Below, piece by piece: positions 33,820 through 45,772 of a stretch of DNA of 64,000 bases. The translations under genes were made by a program, and so were the position numbers. Below the pieces are notes generated by a model. That model was not told where the DNA came from, made no database searches, and saw only the letters and a list, made by a program, of their open reading frames with translations. The stretch is from Peromyscus leucopus (lineage: Eukaryota; Chordata; Mammalia; Rodentia; Cricetidae). Every line of letters starts with the position of its first letter. The first letter of the stretch is position 1. Location: positions 252,001 to 316,000 of the forward strand of contig NC_051069.1 in assembly GCF_004664715.2 (NCBI RefSeq), in the 5' to 3' direction.

Positions 33820-34700
33820 TCTTGGCAGTTTATTACGTATTTGCCAAAGCACTTGCAACCTAAAATTTTTATTTCCAACCATAACCCACAAAAGAAATCG
33901 TACAGCCCCTAAAATATTCATGTTATTGCTGCTGCTAGGATTTGAGGCTTTGCTTTGGGCGATACCTTAGCATAAAAGACGACGGACTGAAAATAACTGG
34001 CACGGAGCCATCCACTAGCTCATTTGCTCTCTTTCACTGTAAGACAATAAAAGAATTAAATGACGTCTCATTTGGCTTTGCACATTTGCATACTTAAATG
34101 TTTGGATACTTCCCTGTTAAGTAAATGGAGCCTGATAAGACAGACTGCTAGCATGTGAATACCTAACATCTTCAAATGGATTCATTCTTCCTAGCTGTAG
34201 ATTATTAGCACTTTTTGACTGTTACACCACATGAATGATATGTTGTTGAATATCCAATGCAAGATATTATCCAAGCTACACATAACTGTGAAAAAAATTA
34301 TACAGACGTTTACATTTTTCTAAATACATACAGCATGGAAATACACACTTAAAACCACCGAGTCACCGATTAAGCCATGTTAACATTTAATAGCAGATGA
34401 CAATGGCCCTGAGCCCTTTTCCTGCTTAATTACAGAGGCTTGCTTTGACCAAGGCAAGCTCTCAAAATATGTCTAAGAGTCCCCAGAGTATTCATGGGCA
34501 TTAAAAACAAAAAACAAAATTAGTTTCAGGCCCAGCCACCCTATTGATGTGGGCTGCACATTACATCTGCATTTCCGGTGAATTCCAGATTAGTTAACAC
34601 AAGGCAAGAACCATTAGGAAGACAAGTAGACGGACTTTAAATATCCGGTCCAGCTACCTGAAGTCTAGAACTTCCTTAGGCATCAGTACAGAGGGGACAT
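33820..34700. promoter_or_regulatory. Candidate conserved non-coding element cluster
   Basis: About 880 bp of repeat-free, non-coding DNA. Visible motifs are a CRE-like TGACGTCT near 34061, an octamer ATTTGCAT near 34083, a TTAATTA core near 34426 and a GCTTGCTTT/AAGGCAAGC inverted repeat near 34438-34459. Repeat exclusion plus motif density suggests a developmental enhancer. This is inference without alignment. Confidence 0.35.
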
Positions 34701-34911
34701 GAAGATTTTTCTCTTCTCTTTCCTCAACTGTCTGCTGGTGTCCCCATGCAGCGCCATGTGATGCCCACCTGTTCTAGCTCACGAAAGGCACACACACTGG
34801 CGTACACATATGCATACACACACTCACAGATGCCTATGTATTACTGTCTCTCTTCAGACAGTATGCTAGCCACAAGTCTTTCATTTAAGGAACTTTTAAA
34901 CACTTTCTTGG

Positions 34912-35101
34912 TGGAGCCAGTGAGATGGCTCAGCCAAATAAAGGTGTCTGAGACGCAAGCCTAATGGCCCGAGTTTGGTCCCCAGAACCTACAAAATAAG
35001 ACAGTGCACATCTGTGGTCCCACATTCCTAAAGAAAAATGGAAGACAGGGAGACAACTCCCCAAACCATCCTCTGACGCCACACATGTTCTGAGGCACAT
35101 G

Positions 35102-35134
<33 letters not shown>
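34912..35134 (+). mobile_element. B2/B3-type SINE with (CA)n tail
   Basis: 'ggagccagtgagatggctca', 'gcaagcctaatggcccgagt' and 'catcctctgacgccacacat'; CA tract at 35104-35134. Confidence 0.8.
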
Positions 35135-35136
<2 letters not shown>

Positions 35137-35502
35137 TGTACACATACATTAAACATAAGTTTTACATCCTCTCAAACACCCCATGGAGACATTCAGTAAA
35201 TCTTCTTTATATCCCCTCCTTGCAAAACAAAAACCACGAAGCACACCCCTCCATTTAGTGAGCTCTCAGTGTAGCAGACTCAAGGTGGATAAAGAGGATA
35301 AAAGTAAACAAAGAAATTCAACCCCTTCCTGCATCTCTCAGCGCACAGTCAGTGTTTTCTCCTCTACTAAACTCTCGAATTATGAGACTTAAGTTCCAGA
35401 GGCCACTTTCATTCAGACAAAAAAAAAAAAAATCCACAGAAGGAAGACTTATATAATAACATTAGGAACTTGGGTCGACTGACATGGCATTTGTGTTTGT
35501 TG
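35135..35502. other. Unassigned sequence
   Basis: Nothing recognised. Confidence 0.4.
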
Positions 35503-35656
35503 GTTGGTTTTTGAGACAGACTGGCTTGGAACTTGCCACATAGCGCTGGCTGCCCTGGAACTGGATTTGCAGACCAGGGTGGCCTTGAACCTGTGGTGAT
35601 CCTCCTGCCCCTGCAGCTTGTTGGATTACAGGTGCACACCACCACCCCTGGCTTCA
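35503..35656 (-). mobile_element. B1 SINE, diverged
   Basis: 'ggtttttgagacagactggc', 'ccagggtggccttgaacctg' and 'ggattacaggtgcacaccac'. Confidence 0.75.
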
Positions 35657-36148
35657 AGTTACCTATTATGTATCTATCATCTTGAAAAGAAAACACACTT
35701 TGTTTCATGTACAATTGAAACATTCACGCGCATCACTACAACACAGAGGAAGTTTTGATAAATTCCAAAGACTCAAATGGTGTGTTACCTGACTATAGGC
35801 AAAAAATGCAAAACCAATAATATAAAAAATTTAAAGACACATGCCTAGAAACAAAAAAAAAAAAAATGTAACAAACCCCTTTGGAAAATGAAGTGGTATG
35901 CACCAGAGAAAACCTGTAGGGCTCATTAAATCATGAGTTAGAGGGAAATGTGTAGCTTAAGTGCTCATCAGGGGGAAATTCTCCAGGTTAGCCTGGGAAA
36001 AGAGATAGAAAGATAAAAAACATATTCTGGGGAAAGAGTTGGGGGTAAATAAGATCAAGATACTTTGTATACAAGTATGAGGTTTAAAAAAATAAAAGTT
36101 TCTCAAAAATAAATAATAAAATATTGGACAATGGTAAAACAAAGAGAG
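35657..36148. other. Unassigned A-rich sequence
   Basis: A-rich with several oligo(A) runs; possibly old L1 but not demonstrable by eye. Confidence 0.35.
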
Positions 36149-36208
36149 AAGGAGGGAGGAAGGGAGGGAGGGAGGGAGGGAGGCAGGGAGGGAGGGAGGG
36201 AGAGAGGC
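36149..36208. repeat. (GGGA)n microsatellite
   Basis: About 13 tetranucleotide units with two interruptions; purine-only strand. Confidence 0.95.
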
Positions 36209-36287
36209 AGCCAAAATAAACCTAAATTTTAAAAGATCAGCCAAACAAGCTTATAGCAAAAATAGCGAAAAAGGATATTGCTAAGGC

Positions 36288-36436
36288 CTTGGGGCTCAGC
36301 AGGTAAAGGTGGTTGCCGCCAAACCCGAAGATCTGTTGGACTCATATGTTGGGAGGGGAGAACCCACACTCACAAGCTGTTTTCTGACCTCCAGATGCAT
36401 ACTGTGGCACACGCCTGAATGTACATGTGTTACATG

Positions 36437-36474
<38 letters not shown>
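36288..36474 (+). mobile_element. B2/B3-type SINE with (CA)n tail
   Basis: 'cagcaggtaaaggtggttgc', 'agctgttttctgacctccag' and a CA tract at 36440-36474. Confidence 0.78.
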
Positions 36475-36475
<1 letters not shown>

Positions 36476-36586
36476 GACACTGCAAATAAGGTACAGAAAA
36501 ATTATAGATGTGAAATTACATAGGTATACAAACACACAATGTAGTAAAACATAGGCAAAAGCAATGTGATAGAAAGTATGCAGCAC

Positions 36587-37903
36587 TGCAAAAGACACAG
36601 TCACTAAGACAAAAAGACAGCCAACAGAATGGGAAAAGATCTTCACCAGCCCCACATCTGACAGAGGATTGATCTCTACAGTATATAAAGAACTCAAGAA
36701 ACTAGACATCAAAGTACTGAACAGTCCAATTAAAAAATGGGCTAAAGAGCTAAACAGAGAATTCACAAAACAAGAACTACAAATGGCTGAAAGACATTTA
36801 AAGAAATGCTCAACATCCTTAATCATCAGAGAAATGCAAATCAAAACGACTCTGAGATACCACCTTACACCTGTCAGAATGGCTATGATCAAAAACACCA
36901 ATGACAGCCAATGTTGGAGAGGATGTGGAGCAAAGGGAACACTCCTCCACTGTTGGTGGGAATGTAAACTTGTACAACCACTGTGGAAATCAGTATGGCG
37001 GTTTCTCAGAAAATTAGGAATCGAACTACCTCAAGACCCAGCCATCCCACTCTTGGGCATCTACCCAAGGAATGCTGATTCATACCATAAAGATACATGC
37101 TCAGCTATGTTCATAGCAGCACTATTTGTAATAGCCAGAACCTGGAAACAACCTAGATGCCCATCAACGGAAGAATGGATGAAAAAAATGTGGTACATAT
37201 ACACAATGGAGTACTACTCAGCAGAGAAAAACAATGAAAGCATGAAATTTGCAGGCAAATGGATGGAACTAGAAAAAATCATCCTGAGTGAGGTAACCCA
37301 AACCCAAAAAGACAGTCATGGTATGTACTCACTCATAGGTGGATTCTAGATATAAAATAAAGAACAATCTGACCACAACCCATAGAACCATAGAGGCTAT
37401 ATATATAGCATAGAGGTCCCTAGGACCACTGTGGCTTATAATAAATTTCAGTTTTACTCAATTATTGAAAAAAATAGCCAAATGAATGGAAACACATGAA
37501 CTATGAACCAAAGACTGAGGGGCCCCCAGCTGGATCAGGCCCTCTGAATAGGTGAGACAGTTGATTGGTTTGATCAGTTTGGGAGGCAACTAGGCAGTGG
37601 GACCAAGTCCTGTGCTCATTGCATGAGTTGGCTGTTTGAAACCTGGAGCTTATGCAGGGACACTTGGCTCAGGCTGGGAGGGGGGGACTGGACCTGCCTG
37701 GGCTGAGTCTACCAGGTTGATCGCAGTCCTCGGGGGAGGACTTGTCCTGGAGGAGGTGGGAATGGGGGTTGGCTGGGGGTAAGGGGAGGGTGTGGGAGGG
37801 GGAGAATAGGGGAACCCGTGGCTGATATATAGAACTGAATGGTATTGTAAAATAAAATATATATTAAAAAAATTTAAAAAAATAAATTAATTAATTAAAA
37901 AAA
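36587..37903 (+). mobile_element. 5'-truncated LINE-1 with perfect 16-bp target-site duplication
   Basis: agaaagtatgcagcac occurs at 36571-36586 and 37904-37919. Between them lie the end of L1 ORF2, a ~550-bp 3' UTR with a G-rich stretch (about 37672-37810), an AATAAAATATAT signal and an A-rich tail. The intact reading frame and exact duplication mark a recent insertion. Confidence 0.95.
36588..37349 (+). pseudogene. L1 ORF2 protein, C-terminal ~253 residues
   Basis: ORF2p is the endonuclease/reverse transcriptase that copies L1 RNA at the target site. The frame is open from the truncation point ('[13 protein letters not shown]') to the stop after 'YSLIGGF'. It includes the cysteine-rich C-terminal segment, with the visible pattern C-W-R-G-C...H-C-W-W-E-C. 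Endonuclease and reverse-transcriptase domains are missing, so it cannot act. There is no start codon of its own. Confidence 0.95.
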
Positions 37904-37919
37904 AGAAAGTATGCAGCAC

Positions 37920-38397
37920 CAAAAATGATACAAGATACAACGAGAATAGACTCAATGAAACTGGAAACATAATTCATTCTTCTTTTATAAACCAAACCAA
38001 ACCCCTCCAGCTCCAGAATTAGACAAGTTCTACCAAATTTTATAAAAATACCAATTCCCACCGCATGATGGGTAGAGGGTCAAGGACTAGGAAAAGAAGC
38101 GGGCTACTCACATATCCTGGGATTCAATACAGAATGGAAAACCTAGAGGGTTGTCAGCCTGCCAGAATTCTAAAAATCAAAACAGGTTTTTAGAGGTTTG
38201 CCAAATACAACATCACTTCATAAAAACCCAATAGTGTGTCCATCACAGCAATAATAATTAAAGAATATGATTTGAAAATGATGTCATTTATGATCGCAAC
38301 AACTGCTAACCAATATCTAACAGTGAAATAATAAAGCACATAGAAGACCAATGTGGAAAAGGAACTAGCTCTTTTTGAAGAGAGAGAGAGTATGTGT
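37920..38397. other. Unassigned A-rich sequence
   Basis: Resembles degraded L1-like DNA ('attagacaagttctaccaaa' at 38020), but too eroded to delimit. Confidence 0.35.
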
Positions 38398-38536
38398 GTG
38401 TGTGTCTGTCTGTCTGTCTGAGGGGACCAGAAGAGGGCGTCAGATCCCCTAGAAGTGAAGCCGAGGGCAGCTGTGGGCCACCCTCCATGCATGCTGGGTC
38501 ACTGGCAGGAGCAGTACTCTCTCCTTACTGCTATTG
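38398..38536 (-). mobile_element. B2/B3 SINE
   Basis: GT/CTGT tail, 'accagaagagggcgtcagat' and 'caggagcagtactctctcct' in antisense order. Confidence 0.7.
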
Positions 38537-38546
38537 GCCTCCAGCG

Positions 38547-39052
38547 CTGTCCTAGGGTTTCTACTGCTGTGAGAGACACCATGACCACGGCAACTCTTTT
38601 TTTCTTTTTGGTTTTTCTAGACAGGGTTTCTCTGTGTAGTTTTAGTGCCTGTCCTGGATCTCACTCTGTAGACCAGGCTGGCCTCGAACTCACAGGGATC
38701 TGCCTGGCTCTGCCTCCCAAGTGCTGGGATTAAAGGTGTGTGCCACCACCATCTGGCAACCATGGCAACGCTTATAAAGGAAAACATTTAATTGGGGTGG
38801 CTTACAGTTCAGAGGTTTAGTCCGTTATCTTCATGGTGTGATGAGGTCATGTGCGGGCAGACATGGTGCTGGGGAAGGAGCTAAGAGTTCTACATCTTGA
38901 TCTTACAGCAACAGGAAGTGCAGAGACACTGGGCATGGCTTGAGCATATGTGAGATGTCAACCCCTGCGGTGACACACCTCCTCCAACAAGGCCACACCT
39001 CCTAAAAGTGCTGCTCTCTATGAGCTTACGGGGGTCAATTACATTCAAACTA
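38547..39052 (+). mobile_element. Rodent interspersed element, family A copy 3, split by a B1
   Basis: Starts 'gggtttctactgctgtgaga', then 'ccatgaccacggcaac', is interrupted, and resumes 'ccatggcaacgcttataaag'. It ends 'aaggccacacctcctaaaag ... acattcaaacta'. Confidence 0.6.
38603..38757 (-). mobile_element. B1 SINE
   Basis: Antisense, complete. 'ccacggcaac' before and 'ccatggcaac' after look like its duplication inside the host element. Confidence 0.9.
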
Positions 39053-39631
39053 CCAAGAACTAAAACCTTGAAAGATCACTAAAAAACACCTAAAGAAATA
39101 CAAAGACGTACTTGCTAATGGGTGGAATGCTTACTATTTTAAGATAACAGTTTTCCTCAAGTCAACCCATTAAAAAAAAAATCATTCAGATCTAAATCTC
39201 AACAGCAGTTTTTGAGGAACTTGACAAGCATTGCAAGCACACCTGCTTTAGGACAAGGCTGTGTTTTTAGTTATTTCGTACAGAGCCTCAGTTTGCTTTT
39301 TTCTGTCATTATAGCACAGGTGATATTTAGAAACATGTTAATGTGTTCACTTTATTTGCCTTGTGAATATAGTCTTCCCCCTACCTCCTTGGGACACGTG
39401 TGCATAAGCTCCTGCATGTGTGTTGGAGAAGGAAGGAATTGACACTTGGAGCTTTTGATATTCAGAACAGAGATGTCAGAAAGCTGTCAGTCCCCAGATT
39501 TGACTAGTTAATCACCACAGAAATGTAGGAACTCTTACTTCCCTTTGAACAAGTTAACAATGAAGTCTGGAGAAATCACTCAGAGCTCTCATGTTACACA
39601 GAAGATTCTCTCATTCTGTTCTCTCCCCCAC
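39053..39631. other. Unassigned sequence
   Basis: Nothing recognised. Confidence 0.4.
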
Positions 39632-39795
39632 ACACATATACACCCACACACTCTCTCTCATACACATTCTGTCTCTCTCTCACACACACACTCTCACATA
39701 CTCTCTCTCACACACACATACTATCTCACTCACACACACACACACACACACATACACACCCATACTCTCTCTCACACACATACACACACTCTCTC

Positions 39796-39860
<65 letters not shown>

Positions 39861-39898
39861 ACCCATACTCTCTCTCACACACATACACACACTCTCTC

Positions 39899-39978
<80 letters not shown>
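39632..39978. repeat. Complex (CA)/(CT) microsatellite with a duplicated ~110-bp block
   Basis: CA and CT tracts alternate. The string 'acacccatactctctctcac' and the following 'actctctcaattctctctct' each occur twice (near 39755-39800 and 39858-39905), so the whole block was duplicated in tandem. Confidence 0.95.
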
Positions 39979-39979
<1 letters not shown>

Positions 39980-39984
39980 TACTC

Positions 39985-41406
39985 CACAGCTATACCTAGA
40001 AGTACGTTGCTTTATGCTGAAAAGGGGGCTTCAGGAGGAGACTCCTTCTCACATGGAGAAAATGTAAGAAGGGAATTAGACACCGGCTGTAGAGCGTCAG
40101 TGGGAACAAATATCCCACAACAGCCCATGGGAAGAACCTGGCAACTACATGTAGCTGGGCCAGAATTACATACAGTTGGATGCTGAGGAGGGGCAGGTAG
40201 AGTATCTGGATTCTCAGCTGGGATCCAATGTGTGAACCGAGAAAGCTCTAGGGGTAGATGAAATAAGGCCTGTGGGTCAGACCCATTCTGTAAACAAACA
40301 CTCCTCCTTTCCATGTTATGGACAGGTGCTCTGGGGCTGCAGAATTAGGTGATTTCAGCAGAGATCCAATAATCCTCCAATGCCTAAAATATCTCTTCTC
40401 TGACCCTTTGTGCCCCAGGCCTTATGAAAGTCAGCAGAACAGACAGACAGACAAGAGATGGGGCCTTGGAGAATCAGAGAACATAGGAAGCCTAAGGAGA
40501 CAGACTCCTTTCTTCAGTCATGACATCATATAACCAAAACCAGTGCCCTGCTCCGGACACACAAAGCCACCCATGAGAGAAGCTGGGGTTCCAGGCCTGT
40601 CTGCTGACACAGCCAGACCCTAAGAGTAAATGAAGAAGGATAAAAGACTGAGCATTTTTACCTATGAAAGTGTTGCGCTGTCGTGAGTCAGACTGCACAT
40701 GTTTTCCCCAGTGAAAGGGTGGAGGCTCCCACGGAAGTCCAGATCAGTGACAGATGAAAGAACCACGAAGCTATGAACTTCCCAAATGTAAGTTTTATAG
40801 TGTACAAAACCCCTGCCAATTTACAGATTCTGAGACCTGATGGGAGCCTTAGTGAGACTTCAGACTCTGTCCATTGTGCAGGTCAGATGGACGAGCCCAG
40901 GAAGGCCCTTGTTCTTTGCTAGCTAGAGAGTAAACTGGGTCTAGAATTCAGTTTCCTGATCCAGTAGTTTCCAAAATACCCAGCGTTGGGGTCTGATGAG
41001 CGCTGATCCTTGAGGTCTCAGAAGGGAAGAGCCCATTTGAGCATCACAGAAATGCGGAGAGTTTAATAAACTTTGCAAGGCATACCCACAAAGTGGAAGC
41101 GTGTGCAGGGCGTGCAACAGAGCAGAATTTTTACCTGCTGAGGGCTGTGAAGATGTGTGCGGGTACTTAGGAGAGGAAGACCAACAGGAGTAATCATCCA
41201 TGACGGGAAAACCAGGTGTTTGCACTCTAACATTCCTGTTTGTCTCAGTTTTCATTAGCTCAATCCAGAATATATAGAAACCCTGAAGAGCAGACCACAG
41301 AATCCAGTCTTCCAAGACACAAAAGGATGAATATGAACCATTCTAGAGAACCATGCCTGAGCCACAACTACAGTACAGGAAACACACCACTGTGTTTTGC
41401 ATGGAA
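39985..41406. other. Unique stretch, no gene seen
   Basis: About 1.4 kb without a recognised repeat. Frames up to 124 codons on the minus strand have no recognisable family. Confidence 0.4.
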
Positions 41407-41475
41407 GAGAGAGAGAGACACAGACACACACACACAGACAGACAGACAGACACACACAGAGAGAAATGGAGAGAG

Positions 41476-41506
<31 letters not shown>

Positions 41507-41543
41507 AAGAAAGAAAGAAAAAAAGAAAGAAAGAGAGAGAGAG
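41407..41543. repeat. (GA)/(CA)/(GAAA) compound microsatellite
   Basis: Purine-rich tract with CAGA and GAAA units over ~135 bp. Confidence 0.95.
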
Positions 41544-41714
41544 GAATGTTACTACTGATTAGGAGACCCTTCCGAGGTTTGTGGGATTACTGAATAGTAC
41601 AACATCCAGCAAACAAGCCACTAGTCCCAGAGGAAAGTTCTAGAAAAAGACTTTTCTTCCTCTTTTCTTTCCTTCTCTTCCTCATCTCCTTCATTCTCCT
41701 CCATTTCTGTCCCT

Positions 41715-42375
41715 CTTTTTCCTCCCTAACTTCATTTTTTTTTTTTGACAGGCTCTTGCTATGTATGTCTGGCTAGCCTAGTACTACCTGTGTAGCCCAA
41801 GCTGGAATTGAACTCTAGACAATCCGTTAATCCTAAAGATTCGAGGAGAAAGACCACTGACCCAATCATCATGGCCAAACTAATTAAAGCAATCAATGAA
41901 TTAAAGCAAATTTTTTAAATCATGTACACAGGCTGCCTCCTCCTAAGGTGGGGTTTGAGAGAGCAGCCTTGGACGTGAGGAAGATAAAGCTTTTGTAGCT
42001 CAGGGGAAGGTCCCAAATCGGGGATTTGGCCGGCAAATAGGCAGGGTTACAGAAACAGAAAACAACAAGGTGGTTGTAACAACGTTTTAAAAACAAAAGT
42101 AGGACTGCAAAATGGCCATTACAACTTTTTGAAACAAAGACACAGTTGGCATTTCCTGGAACAGGCAGTACAGGACCATCCGTAGTTACGGTTACAGGCG
42201 GAACACAGCCCGATCCTTGAGAAACAGATTTAGTCATAATCAGGAACGAGCCTAGCTTGTCTCTGCTATAAGATGGCTTTCAGGCCTAAGATGGAGGCAG
42301 GCTGGTTCATCGGTTTCTCCAGCCTCAGCCTCCTGAGTGCTGGGATGATGGGCACGTGCCACCCTACCCGGCTGT
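41715..42375. mobile_element. B1-like pieces flanking an unclassified element
   Basis: 41735-41850 resembles a degraded antisense B1 or RSINE, and 42316-42375 has antisense B1 5'-end words ('gcctcctgagtgctggga'). Between them, ~41855-42310 has a distinct texture ('cagccttggacgtgaggaag', 'atttggccggcaaataggca') that may be an old LTR. I cannot classify it. Confidence 0.35.
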
Positions 42376-42999
42376 AGACACGGGCTTCGGATCTGTGATT
42401 GTATTTTTGTTTTCTGTGGCCGCTGAACAAATGGTCACTACGTGACTCCTAGCAGCAAAACTGCACGGGCTCCAGGTTTGTGCGGGTTAGGAAGCAGTTT
42501 TTCTGTTCACCAGACAAATCAAGATGTTGACTCCGGTGGGGTCTCATCTGGATTGTGGAGTCTTCAAGTTGTTGGAGACTTTCCTCTCCTGATGGAGAGA
42601 GGGCTCTGGAACCATCACCCACGCCTACACTGCAGCTCCTAAACACACCAGGAGAAAGAACACGGATCAGAAAAGGTGGCATTCTCTATTTGCAAAGGAT
42701 CCATTTTCTGGGTTGCCGTATGTCTGGTTCCTAATCTTTCCCTGCTGTGTCTGTGACCCTCTGCTCAGTTTCTCTCGGGTCTCGGGGATGTCATGGACTC
42801 AGTACAGAGGGGCCCCACAGTGCCAGAGTCTAGAGCTGACAAGCAACAGTGAAGAAGTGGTTGTCACAGGATGATGAATAGCTGCCCTCGGAAATTTTGA
42901 TTTATTTCTGAAATGACAAAGTCGGACCCACCAAGGCAACTTGGTCATCTTCTCGGCTACGGAGTGGCCTCCCGGTGAACACTGGGCCACAGCCACCAA
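42376..42999. other. Unassigned sequence
   Basis: No gene or repeat recognised. Confidence 0.4.
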
Positions 43000-44700
43000 C
43001 CCTCTGGCAGTGGCTGAAAGAGCAGCTGTAATTATAAGAAGCAGAGAGGAGACTCTAAAAAATCTCTTCTGAGTGGCAAAATTTCTGAAAAATCAAGATA
43101 ATTACAACCCGAGCTTGCCCTGATTTGCATGGCTATTTATAGCCGGGAGGCGCTGCTGCTGGGGAGTGGGGGGTGGGGAGCTCTCCCTTCCTTCCGATTT
43201 TCCATTTGCATGAAATCCTGTGTGGCTCTTCTCTGAAGTGTGTGCATATGCTGAGTCCATGTGAGATGCCACCACGGGCACTTGTCATAAGAATTAAATC
43301 CCTCTCAAGGTTGTTTACAGCTCAGTGCCTGTCATTCTGCTCCCTGGAGCTTCATAGCTGGCTGGGCTCTCCCCCCACCCCCAGCTCTGTGGAAGATTTA
43401 ATTTCTTTTTTTGTTTATGTGTGTACTTACCCTCGCAGGTGCAGGCTAGAAAAAAAATTGCTGTACCCAGATGTTTTGAAGCTGTAGCAGCATACATACA
43501 ACTCAGATTAAATAGAAAAATTGCATAAGATACGGCAGGCATTTCTAGAACAGTAGCCTATAGGGTATTTAATAAACCCATCATGTTTTCTTGACAATAA
43601 GACTCTCGAATATAACTTCAGGAGCAGAGGAATAGTTTAAGGCGTCGTTACCTCAATTCGTTTACAGGTGACTATACAATGAAATGTGTCATTTCTGAGT
43701 GGAACTCATTACAGGGACCCCATTTTCACTTTGCAAATATCTTCCCAGCACAGAAGAGCCTGGGAATTGGGCGGAACCGAGGCCCATCATGCTGTCGCAG
43801 TTCATTACTGCATTAGTTAGACCGCAGGGATCCCAGACCAGATTGCACCTTTGCTTTGGAACACAGCAAACATAATCCAAGCTCAAACAGCCCTCTTGCT
43901 GCTTGTTGGGATCTGCACTAATATGCAAGAGCCATGCCCAAGCCGCAGATGGATAATGTTTGCATGGATCCCGATTGGCTTTTCATTCACCCAAGGCGCT
44001 GGGTTAACTTACTTTGTACATAGCAACTGTCAGATAAAAGTGGACTCGCTCAGGAGAAGGGGCGCATGCTTAGAATTCTCAAGGAGGTCTGCCAGCTTCC
44101 AGAGCTTATTTCCCAGGACTGCATGGAGGGTGGCTCAGCCCCTTTGGCAGCTAGCAGTTGTAAATATCCCCTCTCAGCCAAAAGCTAAGCCATGGAGCTA
44201 GTCATCAAGCCTTTCTGATAAGCCCTCCCCTCCACCCAGGACAAGCTACTGTGTGTAATTTCTCCAGGGGATCTGCCTAAGGTGTTAGTTTAAAAGACAG
44301 CCCTTTGCTCATTAAGCAAAGACTCTCAGGAGTATTAGAGAGTGAGAATTTTGGACGTCTATTTCTTTGTGGAAGAGGGGGTGGCGCAAAAGGAGGAGAG
44401 AGGCGCTCACATGCTCACATTTTAACTTCAGCCTCCGTCCTGGGGCCCAGCTGGAAAAGCTGTTATCGTCAGTTCTTGGCCCACAGTTCTGCTTCTGCAA
44501 GATCAGAGCTAATTAGCATCATTTCTTACTTGTTCCTCCCAATTCTGCCAACCAGGGACCCTGCAGGGATCAGATTGCACACGCTGAATGTTCCCTACCT
44601 GTCACAATGCAAGGTTTTCTGCTTGCGCTGAGAGACCTGTGTTCCCCGAGGCAGACTAACAACAGTACACACCCAGATTACCTTCTAGGTGTCTTCTAGA
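43000..44700. promoter_or_regulatory. Candidate conserved non-coding region with octamer and MEF2 motifs
   Basis: A 1.7-kb repeat-free stretch. ATTTGCAT (43123-43130, POU octamer) lies 2 bp from CTATTTATAG (43133-43142, a perfect match to the MEF2 consensus YTAWWWWTAR). The MEF2 site sits within a GGCTAT-TT-ATAGCC palindrome. 43700-44040 is another compact block without repeats. No exon is apparent. Enhancer function is inferred. Confidence 0.35.
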
Positions 44701-44796
44701 ACCTCACTTAGGACTCACAGAGTGTGTTGGGAATCTACATCTCCTGAAATGGCCACGTGGGGATTATTATTTAGGGTTGGTCAAAGATGGCAGGAT

Positions 44797-45000
44797 GAGC
44801 CAGGCAGTGGTGGCACACACCTTTAATCCCAGCACTAGGGAGGCAGAGGCAGGCAGACCTCTGAGTTCAAGGTCAGTGTGGCCTACAGAGTGAGATCCAG
44901 GACAGCCAATGTTGTACAGATAAACCCTGTCTTGAAAAAAACAAAACACACAAACAAACAAAACAAACAGCAACAACAGGGCTCAAAAAAAGAAAAAACC

Positions 45001-45034
<34 letters not shown>

Positions 45035-45058
45035 TGACAACAACAACAACAACAACAA
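44797..45058 (+). mobile_element. B1 SINE with A-rich, (CA)n and (CAA)n tail
   Basis: 'gccaggcagtggtggcacac', 'gaggcagaggcaggcagacc' and 'gagtgagatccaggacagcc'; (CA)n about 45006-45031 and (CAA)n about 45039-45058. Confidence 0.88.
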
Positions 45059-45285
45059 AAGGCAAGAAAGCAGGATGTGGGAAGCATCTGGATTGTGACA
45101 AAAATCCTTCTGCCTGAAAACCATGGATCAAATTTTGTAACAAATTCATCATATACTTTAAACCCTATTGTATTTTATCTCTTTAATTCACTCAAAGTAT
45201 CCCATCAAATATTAATTACTCTCAAGATAACAAGCCATGAAGTCTTCAAGATATAGATGAGTTTTATGGATGAAACTTTTTGTTG
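45059..45285. other. Unassigned AT-rich sequence
   Basis: Nothing recognised. Confidence 0.4.
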
Positions 45286-45457
45286 TTTATGTAGTTGAGG
45301 GTGGCCTTGAACTTCTGGTTTTCCTGCCTCTACTTTCCCAGTGCTGGGGTTACAGGTATGCATCATCTTGCCCTACTTATTCTGAGTTGAGGATCAAACC
45401 CACAGCTTCATACATGCTAGGCAAGCACTCAACCAACTGAGCCAAATTCCCAGTCTT
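45286..45457 (-). mobile_element. RSINE/B4-like SINE
   Basis: 'gagggtggccttgaacttct', 'cagtgctggggttacaggta' and 'catgctaggcaagcactcaa'. Confidence 0.75.
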
Positions 45458-45461
45458 TACT

Positions 45462-45772
45462 ACCTCTCTGCATGTATGTGTATGGTGTGTGCACATGTAT
45501 GTACAGATATATACACCCGTGTGTACGTGTCCTCAGCAGTTGCTCACCACCTTATTTTGGAGGTAGGGATTCTCATACTGAACCCGGGGCTTCCCTTTTT
45601 CGTTAGACTGGCTGGTCAGCAGCATCCAATGAACCTTCTGCCTCCGCACTCCGGCTCGGGCCTCCAGATCCACACCCCTGCATTCAGCTTGTTCATGGGT
45701 GCTGGGAACCCAGCCTCAGGTCCTCAAGCTTGCATAGCAAGCACATTTACCCATGAGCCCATCTCTCCAGAG
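45462..45772 (-). mobile_element. B4-type composite SINE
   Basis: GT-rich start, 'actggctggtcagcagcatc', 'ggtgctgggaacccagcctc' and 'atgagcccatctctccag'. Confidence 0.7.

Noticed and set aside
36296..36901. 201-codon minus-strand frame with hydrophobic stretches
   Set aside because: Antisense of L1 ORF2, a (CA)n tract and a B2; no membrane-protein family recognised.
39545..40186. 213- and 158-codon frames rich in His, Thr, Ser and Leu
   Set aside because: Translations of (CA)n and (CT)n microsatellites.
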